Shown: one piece after another, positions 44,447-51,931 of the stretch
Position numbering within the stretch: the first letter of the stretch is position 1
How the letters are laid out: each line of letters opens with the position of its first letter
NCBI GenBank assembly: GCA_017302615.1
Contig: JAFLDB010000008.1
Span: forward strand, 25,001 to 89,000
Source: Sphingomonadales bacterium
GTDB taxonomy: Bacteria > Pseudomonadota > Alphaproteobacteria > Sphingomonadales > Sphingomonadaceae
Reading direction: 5' to 3'
Length of the DNA stretch: 64,000 nt
Made by a program: the position numbers and the translations under genes
Notes under the pieces: generated by a model
Databases searched by the model: none
What the model was told of the DNA's origin: nothing
Seen by the model: only the letters and a program-made list of their open reading frames with translations

Positions 44447-45967
44447 GTGCCGACCCGGCGCGATGTGGTGGCAGGCGGCGCGGCCGCAGCCGTGCTGGGC
44501 GCGGCGGGAGGAGCACAGGCAATGAAGGCAGGCGGTGGAACCGGGGAACTGCTGTCCAGCCATGACGCGCTGGGCCTGGCCGAACTGGTGCGCAAGCGCA
44601 AGGTCGCCCCGACCGAACTGCTCGAAGCGGTGATTGCCCGGGCCGAGGCACTCAACCCGCGCTTCAACTTCATGGCCCAGAAGCATTACGACTTCGCCCG
44701 GGCCGAAATCGCGGCCGGTCTGCCCAAGGGGCCGTTCACCGGCGTGCCGTGGCTGCTCAAGGACCTGGCCGCCTATATCAAGGGCCTGCCGACCGAAGGC
44801 GGCAGCCGGCTCAACAAGGGCGAGAAGGGCCTGTTCACCACCGAGCTGGTCGAACGCTATCGCCGGGCCGGCCTGGTGGTGTTCGGCAAGACGACCACGC
44901 CGGAATTCGGCCTGACCGGCACCACCGAAAGCGCGCTGATGGGCGCAACCCGCAACCCGTGGAATCCGGAGCGGATTGCCGGCGGCTCGTCCGGCGGCGC
45001 GGCGGCGGCGGTGGCGACGGGGGTGATCCCGGCGGCCCATGCCACCGACGGCGGCGGCTCGATCCGCATTCCGGCTTCCTGTTGCGGGCTGTTCGGCCTG
45101 AAGCCCAGCCGTGGGCGGATGCCGATGGGGCCCTATCGCACCGAAGGCTGGGGCGGACTTTCCACGCCCCATGCCATCACCCGATCGGTGCGCGATTCCG
45201 CGGCGCTGATGGATGCGACCCACGGGCTGGAGCCGGGTTCGCGCTATGGCGCGCCCAGCCCCGATGGCAGTTTTCTAGATCAGGTCACCCGCAAGCCGGG
45301 GCGCCTGCGCATCGCCTACATGCCGCGCCCGCTCAGCGGCAGCCCGGTCGATCCCGATTGCCTGGCCGCGGTAGAGGCGGCGGCAAAGCTGTGCGAAAGC
45401 CTGGGCCACCATGTCGAGGAAGCCGCGCCCAAGCTCGATGTCGCGGCGATGGGCCAGGCCAGCTTTGTCCTGATTGCTTCCTCGGTCGCCGCCGACGTGC
45501 TCGATCGCGCGAAAAGCCTGGGGCGCGAGCCGGGGCCGGACCTGCTGGAGCCGATCACCCTGGGCTTCGTCGGCTATGGCCGTACTACTACCGGCATGGA
45601 CTTTGCCCGGGCCAACAACACCCTGCAGGGCGTGGCCATAACCGTGGCGCAGTTCATGGCCCGGTACGACGTGATCCTGTCGCCCACGCTCGCCGCGCCG
45701 CCGCTGCCGCTGGGCCGGATCGGGCTTTCACCGGGGGTGGACTTTGCCACCTGGGGACAGCGCACGGCGACCTTCTCGCCCTACACGCAGCTTGCCAACC
45801 TGACCGGCCAGCCCAGCATGTCGGTGCCGCTGGGCCAGTCGCGCGATGGCCTGCCGATCGGGGTGCTGTTCACCGGTCGGTATGGCGATGAGGCACTGCT
45901 TTACCGCCTTGCCGGGCAACTCGAACGCGCCGCGCCGTGGGCCGCGCGCCGCCCGGTGCTGGGATGA
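44447..45967 (+). CDS. Exported amidase-signature hydrolase (possible bile-salt amidase)
   Basis: This 506-residue amidase-signature enzyme has a catalytic lysine in [11 protein letters not shown], a cis-serine in [14 protein letters not shown] and a nucleophile region [11 protein letters not shown]. The N-terminus [20 protein letters not shown] looks like a Tat leader (twin arginine, then hydrophobic run), so it probably acts in the periplasm. It starts with GTG 3 bases after the Rieske stop. In a steroid cluster, cleaving taurine or glycine amides of bile salts is an attractive role, but amide specificity cannot be read from sequence. Confidence 0.8.
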   Translation: MPTRRDVVAGGAAAAVLGAAGGAQAMKAGGGTGELLSSHDALGLAELVRKRKVAPTELLEAVIARAEALNPRFNFMAQKHYDFARAEIAAGLPKGPFTGVPWLLKDLAAYIKGLPTEGGSRLNKGEKGLFTTELVERYRRAGLVVFGKTTTPEFGLTGTTESALMGATRNPWNPERIAGGSSGGAAAAVATGVIPAAHATDGGGSIRIPASCCGLFGLKPSRGRMPMGPYRTEGWGGLSTPHAITRSVRDSAALMDATHGLEPGSRYGAPSPDGSFLDQVTRKPGRLRIAYMPRPLSGSPVDPDCLAAVEAAAKLCESLGHHVEEAAPKLDVAAMGQASFVLIASSVAADVLDRAKSLGREPGPDLLEPITLGFVGYGRTTTGMDFARANNTLQGVAITVAQFMARYDVILSPTLAAPPLPLGRIGLSPGVDFATWGQRTATFSPYTQLANLTGQPSMSVPLGQSRDGLPIGVLFTGRYGDEALLYRLAGQLERAAPWAARRPVLG

Positions 45968-46257
45968 GCGCGGACCTCGCCCCCTTTGCCGGCCTGCTGG
46001 GCCTGATCGGCCTGGCGGGGCTGGCCGGGATCAGGAACCCGGTCGCCAGGGAACGAACCGGAGCGGCGGTACGCCTGCTCGGCATCCTTGGTTTGGGCGG
46101 CCTGGCCGGGATCTGGATCGACGGGGCCGGAGCCCTGGGCGCGGCCGGCGCGCTGGGGCTGTGGAACCATCAGGACCCGAAGCTCGCCCGCTGGGGCCGG
46201 CTTGGCTGGGTCTTCCCGATCGGAATTTACTATCTGGCCCGGCACCTGGCCGGCTGA
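45964..46257 (+). CDS. Small integral membrane protein
   Basis: This 97-residue protein has two or three hydrophobic segments (FAGLLGLIGLAGLAG, LLGILGLGGLAGIW and WVFPIGIYYLARHL). The ATG overlaps the amidase stop (ATGA), so it is coupled to it. I do not recognise a family. It could anchor or assist the exported amidase, or be a small transporter accessory. Confidence 0.6.
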   Translation: MSADLAPFAGLLGLIGLAGLAGIRNPVARERTGAAVRLLGILGLGGLAGIWIDGAGALGAAGALGLWNHQDPKLARWGRLGWVFPIGIYYLARHLAG

Positions 46258-46269
46258 CAGGAGGATTGC

Positions 46270-47028
46270 ATGCGTGGTTTGAAGGACAAGGTCGGCGTGG
46301 TTGCCGGGGGCGGGCGCGGGATCGGCGCGGCCACGGCGCGGCGGCTTGCCGATGAAGGCGCCGCCGTGGTGATCGGCGACATTACCGAGGAATGGGCCAA
46401 GGAAACCGCCGAAGCGATCCGCGCCGCCGGGGGCAGGGCGATCGGGGTCTATCTCGATGGGACCAAGGCCGCCTCGCAGGCCGCCATCGTCCAGGCCGCG
46501 CTCGATGAGTTCGGCGGGCTCGATTTCTACCATTCCAACCTCGCCGGCGGGACCGAGGGCGATATCGACGCGCTCAACTGCCCGGAAGAAGTGCTGGACC
46601 GTTCCTTCGCGATCAACACCAAGAGCCACATGTTCGCCACGCAGGCCGCGCTGCCGGTGATGCTGGAGCGCGGCGGCGGGGCAATGATCTATACCTCGTC
46701 CGGCGCGGCGATCGGCGGCAATGCCTTTCAGGTCGCCTATCCGATGACCAAGAACGCGATCCACGCGCTGGTCCGCCACGTCGCCGCCAAGTACGGCAAG
46801 CAGGGCATCCGTTCCAACGGGATCTGTCCCGGCGTGGTCCTGACCGAAGCGGTCAAGCAGCACCTGACCGACGAATACGTCGCCGCCGCGCTCAAGACCG
46901 TGCCGCACACCCGCCTTGGCGACCCGGACGACATTGCCGCTGCCGTTGCCTTCCTCGCCTCGGATGACGGGGCCTGGGTCAACGGGCAGGTCTGGCATGT
47001 CAACGGCGGCATGATCAAGCGCGACTGA
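46270..47028 (+). CDS. Short-chain dehydrogenase
   Basis: This is a 252-residue SDR with AGGGRGIG nucleotide motif, the catalytic YPMTK, and SNLAGG in the NNAG position (the first Asn is Ser). A strong AGGAGG ribosome site precedes the ATG at 46270. The stop shares bases with the MFS gene (TGATG). It belongs to the classical family despite the altered motif. A hydroxysteroid substrate is inferred from neighbours. Confidence 0.78.
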   Translation: MRGLKDKVGVVAGGGRGIGAATARRLADEGAAVVIGDITEEWAKETAEAIRAAGGRAIGVYLDGTKAASQAAIVQAALDEFGGLDFYHSNLAGGTEGDIDALNCPEEVLDRSFAINTKSHMFATQAALPVMLERGGGAMIYTSSGAAIGGNAFQVAYPMTKNAIHALVRHVAAKYGKQGIRSNGICPGVVLTEAVKQHLTDEYVAAALKTVPHTRLGDPDDIAAAVAFLASDDGAWVNGQVWHVNGGMIKRD

Positions 47029-48311
47029 TGGACGCCGCTACCGCCCCCCGCTCCAACCCCTGGGTGGTGCTTGCCACCCTGCTGGTGATCTACATTTTCA
47101 ACTTTGCCGACCGCTATCTGCTGACCGGGCTGATCGGCCCGATCAAGCAGGAGTTCGAGATCGGCGACGGGATGATCGGCCTGCTGATGGGGCCCGCCTT
47201 TGTCGTGCTCTATGTGGTGATGGGGGTGCCTTTCGCGCGGCTTGCCGACCGGGGATCGCGGATCCGGATCATCGCTGCGGGCTGCGTGCTGTGGAGCCTC
47301 GCCACGGCCGCGACCGGCCTTGCCACCGGGCCGATCTCGCTGGCCCTGGCGCGGATCGGCGTGGGGGTGGGCGAGGCAGCCTTTGTCGCCCCGGCCTATT
47401 CGCTGCTGACCGACTATTTCAAGCCGGAACGGCGCGGGCTGGCCTTCGCGATCCTCGGGCTGGCGACCTATTTCGGCCAGATTGCCGGGCAGGCCGGCGG
47501 ACCGGCGCTGGCGGCGGAGATCGGCTGGCGCTCCACGTTCTTCGCGGTCGGCCTGCCGGGCGTGGCGCTGGGCTTCATCGCCCTGCTGCTGGTGCGCGAA
47601 CCGCCCCGGGTCCTGGCTGCGGGCGTGCAGGCGGTGGCGGAGATTCCGATCGGGAAGCTGATCGGCCTGCTGCTGCGCAGCCCCGGCTATGTGATGATGG
47701 CGCTGGGCTTCGGCCTTGGCACCCTGTCCGGCGTGACTTTCGGTTTCTGGGGGCCGGAATTGTTCACCCGCAATTTCGATCTCGACCCGGTAACGGTCAA
47801 GACGGCTTTCGCGCTCAACTTCGGCCTTGCCGGACTGTGCGGGATGCTGGCCTTTGGCGCGCTGTCGGACAAGCTGACCCAGCGTGGCCGGGTCTGGCCG
47901 GTGCGGCTGTCCGGCCTCGCCCTGCTCTGCGCCACGGCATTGGTGCTGGTCGCGGTCTGGGCTCCCAGCTTCGAACTGGCGATGCTGGTGGCGATCCCCT
48001 GCGGCCTCCTCGGCGGGGGCTGGTCGGTCGGGATCTATGCCGGGCTGCAGCACATGCTGCCGGCCAGCTACCGCGCTAGCGCCACCGCGCTGTTCATCGC
48101 CTTCATCACCTTGCTGGGCTACTTCGTCGGCCCCTGGGCGACCGGAGCGATCAGCCAGTCGCTGGGCGACGATGCCGCATCGCTGCAAACGGCGATCAGT
48201 GTGGTGGTGCCGGCCGGCTTCCTTGCCGGGCTGTTCGCACTGCTCGCCGCCGGACGGGTCGAGACGGACCGGGAAATGCTGGCCGGACAGGAAACGGAGC
48301 GCGCGGCATGA
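47028..48311 (+). CDS. MFS transporter (spinster-like type)
   Basis: This 427-residue membrane protein has about 12 hydrophobic segments. It begins with FNFADRYLLTGLIGPIK and has the loop-2/3 motif GVPFARLADRGSR typical of the MFS. It resembles the spinster-like carriers often found in aromatic or steroid gene clusters. Uptake or export of steroid intermediates across the inner membrane is a plausible role. It is coupled by overlaps to the SDRs on both sides. Confidence 0.85.
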   Translation: MDAATAPRSNPWVVLATLLVIYIFNFADRYLLTGLIGPIKQEFEIGDGMIGLLMGPAFVVLYVVMGVPFARLADRGSRIRIIAAGCVLWSLATAATGLATGPISLALARIGVGVGEAAFVAPAYSLLTDYFKPERRGLAFAILGLATYFGQIAGQAGGPALAAEIGWRSTFFAVGLPGVALGFIALLLVREPPRVLAAGVQAVAEIPIGKLIGLLLRSPGYVMMALGFGLGTLSGVTFGFWGPELFTRNFDLDPVTVKTAFALNFGLAGLCGMLAFGALSDKLTQRGRVWPVRLSGLALLCATALVLVAVWAPSFELAMLVAIPCGLLGGGWSVGIYAGLQHMLPASYRASATALFIAFITLLGYFVGPWATGAISQSLGDDAASLQTAISVVVPAGFLAGLFALLAAGRVETDREMLAGQETERAA

Positions 48312-49084
48312 GCGCCGCGCCGCTGTTTCCGGCCGGAGCCGCGCTGGTGCTGGGCGCCAGTGGCGGGATCGGGGCCAGCGTGGCTGAAGTCCTGGCAGCG
48401 GACTGCAGTGCCGTCGCGCTGGTCGGCAACCGGCGGATGGAGACGGTCGAGGCCCTGGCGGGCCGCTTGCGGGATGCCGGGCATCAGGCCAGCACCCACC
48501 GCGCCGACGTGCGGGACCGGGCCGGGCTGGACCGGCTGGTCGAAGCCGTCCTGGCCGAGCATGGCCGGATCCATACCCTGGTCTGGGCGGTCGGTCCGCT
48601 GGTCGAGCAGCATTATCTGGCTGATACCCCGGAGGCGGCCTGGCGTGCGGCGATCGACATCGAACTGCATGGGCTGGTGAGTGCCGTGTCCGCCGTGCTG
48701 CCTGCCATGCGCGCGGCTGGCGGTGGTTCGATCGTCCATCTCGGTTCTGCCGGTCACTTGCGCTGGCCTGACCGCGACGGGTTGTCGGTGGTGCCCAAGG
48801 CCGCCAACGAAAGCTTCCTGCGCGGCATCGCGCGCGAGGAAGGCCGCCACGGCATCCGCGCCAATTCGGTCCTGGTCGGCGTGATCGATGCGGGCATGTT
48901 CCACGATCTGATGGCCAAGGGCGCGTTCCCCGAAGGCTGGACCGAGCAGACCCTGGCGATGCTTTCGGTCAAGCGCTGGGGCCGCCCGGAAGAGATCGGC
49001 CATGCGGTCAGCTTTCTCGCTTCGGTCCGGGCCGCCTATGTCACCGGGCAGCAGATCAACGTTTCGGGCGGGTTCGGGCTGTGA
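48308..49084 (+). CDS. Degenerate short-chain dehydrogenase without catalytic tyrosine
   Basis: This 258-residue SDR-fold protein has GASGGIG near residue 18 and the C-terminal YVTGQQINVSGG. At the catalytic position it reads GLSVVPKAANE, so the tyrosine of YxxxK is Ser while the lysine stays. The NNAG motif is replaced by WAVGPLV. It may still bind NAD(P) but probably is not a standard oxidoreductase. It lies between the MFS carrier and a SnoaL-like gene with 4-base overlaps. A sequencing error is unlikely because the frame is intact. Confidence 0.75.
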   Translation: MSAAPLFPAGAALVLGASGGIGASVAEVLAADCSAVALVGNRRMETVEALAGRLRDAGHQASTHRADVRDRAGLDRLVEAVLAEHGRIHTLVWAVGPLVEQHYLADTPEAAWRAAIDIELHGLVSAVSAVLPAMRAAGGGSIVHLGSAGHLRWPDRDGLSVVPKAANESFLRGIAREEGRHGIRANSVLVGVIDAGMFHDLMAKGAFPEGWTEQTLAMLSVKRWGRPEEIGHAVSFLASVRAAYVTGQQINVSGGFGL

Positions 49085-49569
49085 GCGCGGCAGGCTGGTA
49101 TGCTGCCCCGCAGGAACTGCACGACCTGGCCTTCCGCTATGGCCTGGCGGTGGACAGCCGCGATCCGGCCATGCTGGCAGCGATCTTCACTCGCGATGGC
49201 ACGCTGCGCGGACTGGGCGAGGGCCAGGCCCGCTATACCGGTATGGCCGGGTGGGAACGGATGATTGCCGAGGTTTCGGCCAGCTTCGGCCAGACCATGC
49301 ACAATGTCTTCAACCAGACCTTCGACCGCGCCGAAGATGGCACGGTAACCGGGCTGACCACCGGCATTGCCAGCCACCTGCTGCCGGTGGCCGAAGGCAG
49401 TGCCACGGTGCCGCTGCTGGATTTCGCCATGCGCTATCACAACCGCTATGCGCTGGAGGACGGGCGCTGGAAATTTGCCGATCGCCAGCTGGAAGTGGTC
49501 TGGGTGGAACGCCGCCAGGTCGCCCCATTCGATCCGGCGATGCTGGGGCGTGAGCTCAAGGGCTTTTGA
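49081..49569 (+). CDS. SnoaL-like protein, hydroxysteroid dehydratase candidate
   Basis: This is a 162-residue NTF2-fold protein starting with GTG in a GTGA overlap with the SDR upstream. A Tyr-x4-Asp pair (FRYGLAVD) and a central histidine (TMHNVFNQTF) echo BaiE Tyr30/Asp35/His83, as in the other three SnoaL-like proteins here. The C-terminus (RRQVAPFDPAMLGRELKGF) is not family-typical. A catalytic role on a steroid is plausible but not shown. The next gene is a regulator after a 71-base gap in which I see no convincing full operator. Confidence 0.7.
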   Translation: MSAAGWYAAPQELHDLAFRYGLAVDSRDPAMLAAIFTRDGTLRGLGEGQARYTGMAGWERMIAEVSASFGQTMHNVFNQTFDRAEDGTVTGLTTGIASHLLPVAEGSATVPLLDFAMRYHNRYALEDGRWKFADRQLEVVWVERRQVAPFDPAMLGRELKGF

Positions 49570-49640
49570 ATCGTGGATTTGTGCCGCGTTTGCAGGTGCG
49601 AAGTGTTGACGGAACGGCAATTTGGGGGTTTGTCCGGGCA

Positions 49641-50120
49641 ATGAGTGAAGCCTTCTCGATCGATGACGTCGATCGCGCGATTGTCGAACAATTGCGCGTC
49701 AATGGCCGCGCCACCAACCAGCAGATCGCCAACACCCTGGGGCTGACCGCGGCGACCGTTTCGGCCCGCATCCGCCGGATGGAAGAGGCGGACAAGCTGC
49801 GGGTGGTGGCCGTGTCGGACTTTTCCGCCCATGGTTACAACGTGCTGATGGAAGTGGCGATCGAGGTCGATGGCCGCCCGGCTTCCGAAGTGGCGGCCGA
49901 ACTGGCCGAGTTTCCCGAGGTTTTTGCCGCGCATCTGGTAACCGGGCGCTATGACATCGACATGCTGGTGGTGCTGCGTGACATCGGCGACCTGCCCAGC
50001 CTGCTGCTCGACAAGTTTTCCAAGGTGAAGGGCATCCGCTCGATGGTTCCGGCGATTGCCGTCGACGTGATCAAGTACAAGTTCGATGTCGCCCCGATCG
50101 AAGCGAGGGAGGATGCATGA
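49641..50120 (+). CDS. AsnC/Lrp-family transcriptional regulator (first of tandem pair)
   Basis: This 159-residue regulator has an N-terminal helix-turn-helix (TNQQIANTLGLTAATVSARI) and a C-terminal RAM-type ligand-binding domain ending IAVDVIKYKFDVAP. The ATG at 49641 is the likely start; an upstream in-frame ATG would extend into the preceding gap. AsnC/Lrp proteins form multimers that bind several sites per promoter. It is coupled by ATGA to a second, different member. The effector may be a steroid-derived acid or CoA ester, which is inference. Confidence 0.85.
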   Translation: MSEAFSIDDVDRAIVEQLRVNGRATNQQIANTLGLTAATVSARIRRMEEADKLRVVAVSDFSAHGYNVLMEVAIEVDGRPASEVAAELAEFPEVFAAHLVTGRYDIDMLVVLRDIGDLPSLLLDKFSKVKGIRSMVPAIAVDVIKYKFDVAPIEAREDA

Positions 50121-50608
50121 GCGCGCCCCAGCTTGACGATCTCGACCGCCAGCTGATCGAGGTGCTGGCCCGCGACGCGCGGGTATCCAACCGCAAGATC
50201 GCCGGGGAACTGGGCGTGACCGAAGGGACCGTGCGGGGGCGGATCAAGCGGCTGCAGCAGGAAGGACTGATTTCCTTCACCGCGATCACCAGCTTTGGCA
50301 TGGCTGCGTCGACCCGGATGGCCTTCATCGGGGTTCAGGCGGAAGTGAGCGAAGTGCGCGATGTCGCCCGCCGCATTTCCGAACTTGACGCGGTCAACGC
50401 GGTGATGATCACCATGGGACGGTTCAACATCCTGGCGATCTGCCTGTTCGATTCGCTCGACAGCCTGCTCGAAGTCGCCTCGGACCAGATCCTGGCCCTG
50501 CCGGGGGTTCACCATGTCGAAACCTCGATTGCGGTCAAGACGGTGAAGTACAACGCGCGGGTGGTGCGGATCACCGAGATCGACGCCGGTGCCGACGAGG
50601 GCGATTGA
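50117..50608 (+). CDS. AsnC/Lrp-family transcriptional regulator (second of tandem pair)
   Basis: This is a 163-residue regulator with helix-turn-helix SNRKIAGELGVTEGTVRGRI and a RAM domain containing SELDAVNAVMITMGRFNILA. It is clearly a distinct paralogue of the one before it, not a recent duplicate. A candidate operator (50613-50646) begins 4 bases after its stop codon and several extra half sites follow, directly before a KshA-type gene. Hetero-oligomers of the two regulators are possible. No other DNA-binding protein is seen in the window. Confidence 0.85.
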   Translation: MSAPQLDDLDRQLIEVLARDARVSNRKIAGELGVTEGTVRGRIKRLQQEGLISFTAITSFGMAASTRMAFIGVQAEVSEVRDVARRISELDAVNAVMITMGRFNILAICLFDSLDSLLEVASDQILALPGVHHVETSIAVKTVKYNARVVRITEIDAGADEGD

Positions 50609-50612
50609 GCGG

Positions 50613-50646
50613 TTTGCGTAGTTGTAATGTGCCAGTTTTGCGCATT
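50613..50646. promoter_or_regulatory. Candidate operator upstream of kshA-type gene
   Basis: The left half is TTTGCGTAG and the right half TTGCGCATT, with the invariant 16-base gap (14 of 18 positions fit). It lies 101 bases before the kshA-like start. The same gap holds more half sites: TTGCGAA at 50645-50651, TTGCGCAAA at 50690-50698 and TTTGCGCTA at 50707-50715, so several dimers could bind here. Confidence 0.6.
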
Positions 50647-50747
50647 GCGAACTGAAAATGCACGTTAGATGGCCAATCACGTAAACCAGTTGCGCAAACC
50701 ATGCGTTTTGCGCTATCCTCGTGGCAACGAATCCATGGGGAGAGATT

Positions 50748-51830
50748 ATGGCTACGACCGCTGACTACGGCCTCGGCTCGTTCACCTATCCGCGCGGCTG
50801 GTTCATGGTCGCCCGATCGGAAGAGGTAACCTCGACCCCGATCGGCGTGCGCTATTTCGGTGAAGAGATGGTGATGTACCGCGGCGCGCAGAGCGGCAAG
50901 GCCTTCCTTGTGGAGGCCTATTGCCCGCACATGGGCACGCACCTGGCGCGCAACACCACGTCTTATGTCGTCAAGGACGGCGAGCATGTGGAAGGCGACA
51001 ATATCCGCTGCCCCTATCACGGCTGGCGGTTCGGCCCGGACGGCAAGTGCAACCAGATCGCCTATTCCCCGGTTCCGCCGCCCAAGGCGGCTTGCCTGAA
51101 AAGCTGGAAAGTGATCGAGCGGGCCGGCTGCCTGTGGGCCTGGCACGATCCCGAAGGGCTGGAGCCGGACTACGATCTGCCCCCGTTCGAGGCCTATGAC
51201 GCGCCGCACTGGGTCAACTGGAACGTGCGCGAACTGGGCGTGCTGAACAGCCACCCGCAGGAAGTGGTCGACAACATGGCCGACAAGGCCCACCTCGAAC
51301 CGGTTCACGGCTCGATCGACATGGTCAGCTTCGAGAACGAATTTGCCGACCACGTCTGCCGCCAGATCCTTTCGGCCGGGCACAAGACGCTGGCTTCCGA
51401 TGGTGGCGAGCCGATGACCAACGATACCTGGTATACCGGGCCGGGCATCCTGCAATCGGTGATGGTCGGGGCCAACCCCTCGCACATGCTGATCGCCCAT
51501 ACCCCGGTCGATGATGGGGTGATCAAGGTGTGGTACGGCCTGCTGGTCAAGGTCGACAACGCCGAGCCGAACGCCGACGACATCGCCCTGGCCCGCGCCT
51601 ATGAAGAGGCAGGTGTCGAAGCCTTTGCCCAGGACTTCGAGATCTGGGGCAACAAGCGGCCCTGCCTCAACCCGATGATGGTGCGCGGCGACGGTCCGTT
51701 CGACAAGGTCCGGGTGTGGTACCGCCAGTTCTTCAATCCGCGCGCCGAGGCGGCGACTTTCCAGAAGCGGGTCAACGGCCGCTACACCACCAAGGGGACC
51801 AAGACCGCCCCGTGGGAAAGCGCGGCCTGA
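50748..51830 (+). CDS. kshA: 3-ketosteroid 9α-hydroxylase oxygenase-type Rieske protein (KshA-like)
   Basis: This 360-residue Rieske oxygenase has FTYPRGWFMVA at the start, cluster ligands Cys59/His61 and Cys88/His91, and a mononuclear iron motif DNMADKAHLEPVHGS. Between the two cluster halves lies a long loop (ARNTTSYVVKDGEHVEG) shared with 55033-56118. The pattern fits KshA, which 9α-hydroxylates 3-ketosteroids and triggers ring-B opening with KstD. The ATG at 50748 follows GGGGAGAG. Which of the two KshA-like copies does the 9α step cannot be said. A strong hairpin (51855-51886) follows it. Confidence 0.8.
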   Translation: MATTADYGLGSFTYPRGWFMVARSEEVTSTPIGVRYFGEEMVMYRGAQSGKAFLVEAYCPHMGTHLARNTTSYVVKDGEHVEGDNIRCPYHGWRFGPDGKCNQIAYSPVPPPKAACLKSWKVIERAGCLWAWHDPEGLEPDYDLPPFEAYDAPHWVNWNVRELGVLNSHPQEVVDNMADKAHLEPVHGSIDMVSFENEFADHVCRQILSAGHKTLASDGGEPMTNDTWYTGPGILQSVMVGANPSHMLIAHTPVDDGVIKVWYGLLVKVDNAEPNADDIALARAYEEAGVEAFAQDFEIWGNKRPCLNPMMVRGDGPFDKVRVWYRQFFNPRAEAATFQKRVNGRYTTKGTKTAPWESAA

Positions 51831-51854
51831 CCGGCAGGATCTCTCCAGAAGACT

Positions 51855-51886
51855 GAGGCCCGCATCGGTGTACCGGTGCGGGCCTC
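51855..51886. terminator. Probable bidirectional terminator hairpin
   Basis: A 14-base GC-rich stem (GAGGCCCGCATCGG paired with CCGGTGCGGGCCTC, one G·T pair) surrounds a 4-base TGTA loop, followed by TCCTTGT. It lies between the convergent kshA-like gene and the SDR at 51932, where transcripts from both sides should end. There is only a weak T run. Confidence 0.7.
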
Positions 51887-51931
51887 CTTGTCTGTGCGTG
51901 GTGTGTGGCTGGTGTGCCTGCGGTGTGCCGT

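Noticed and set aside
49570-49640. Possible operator before the first AsnC/Lrp gene (TTTGTGCC and GTTTGCAGG stretches)
   Set aside because: Neither stretch has a partner at the 16-base gap, and the matches to TTTGCGTAA are poor.
50690-50698. TTGCGCAAA as the right arm of another full operator
   Set aside because: The sequence 16 bases upstream (TTAGATGGC) does not resemble the left arm.
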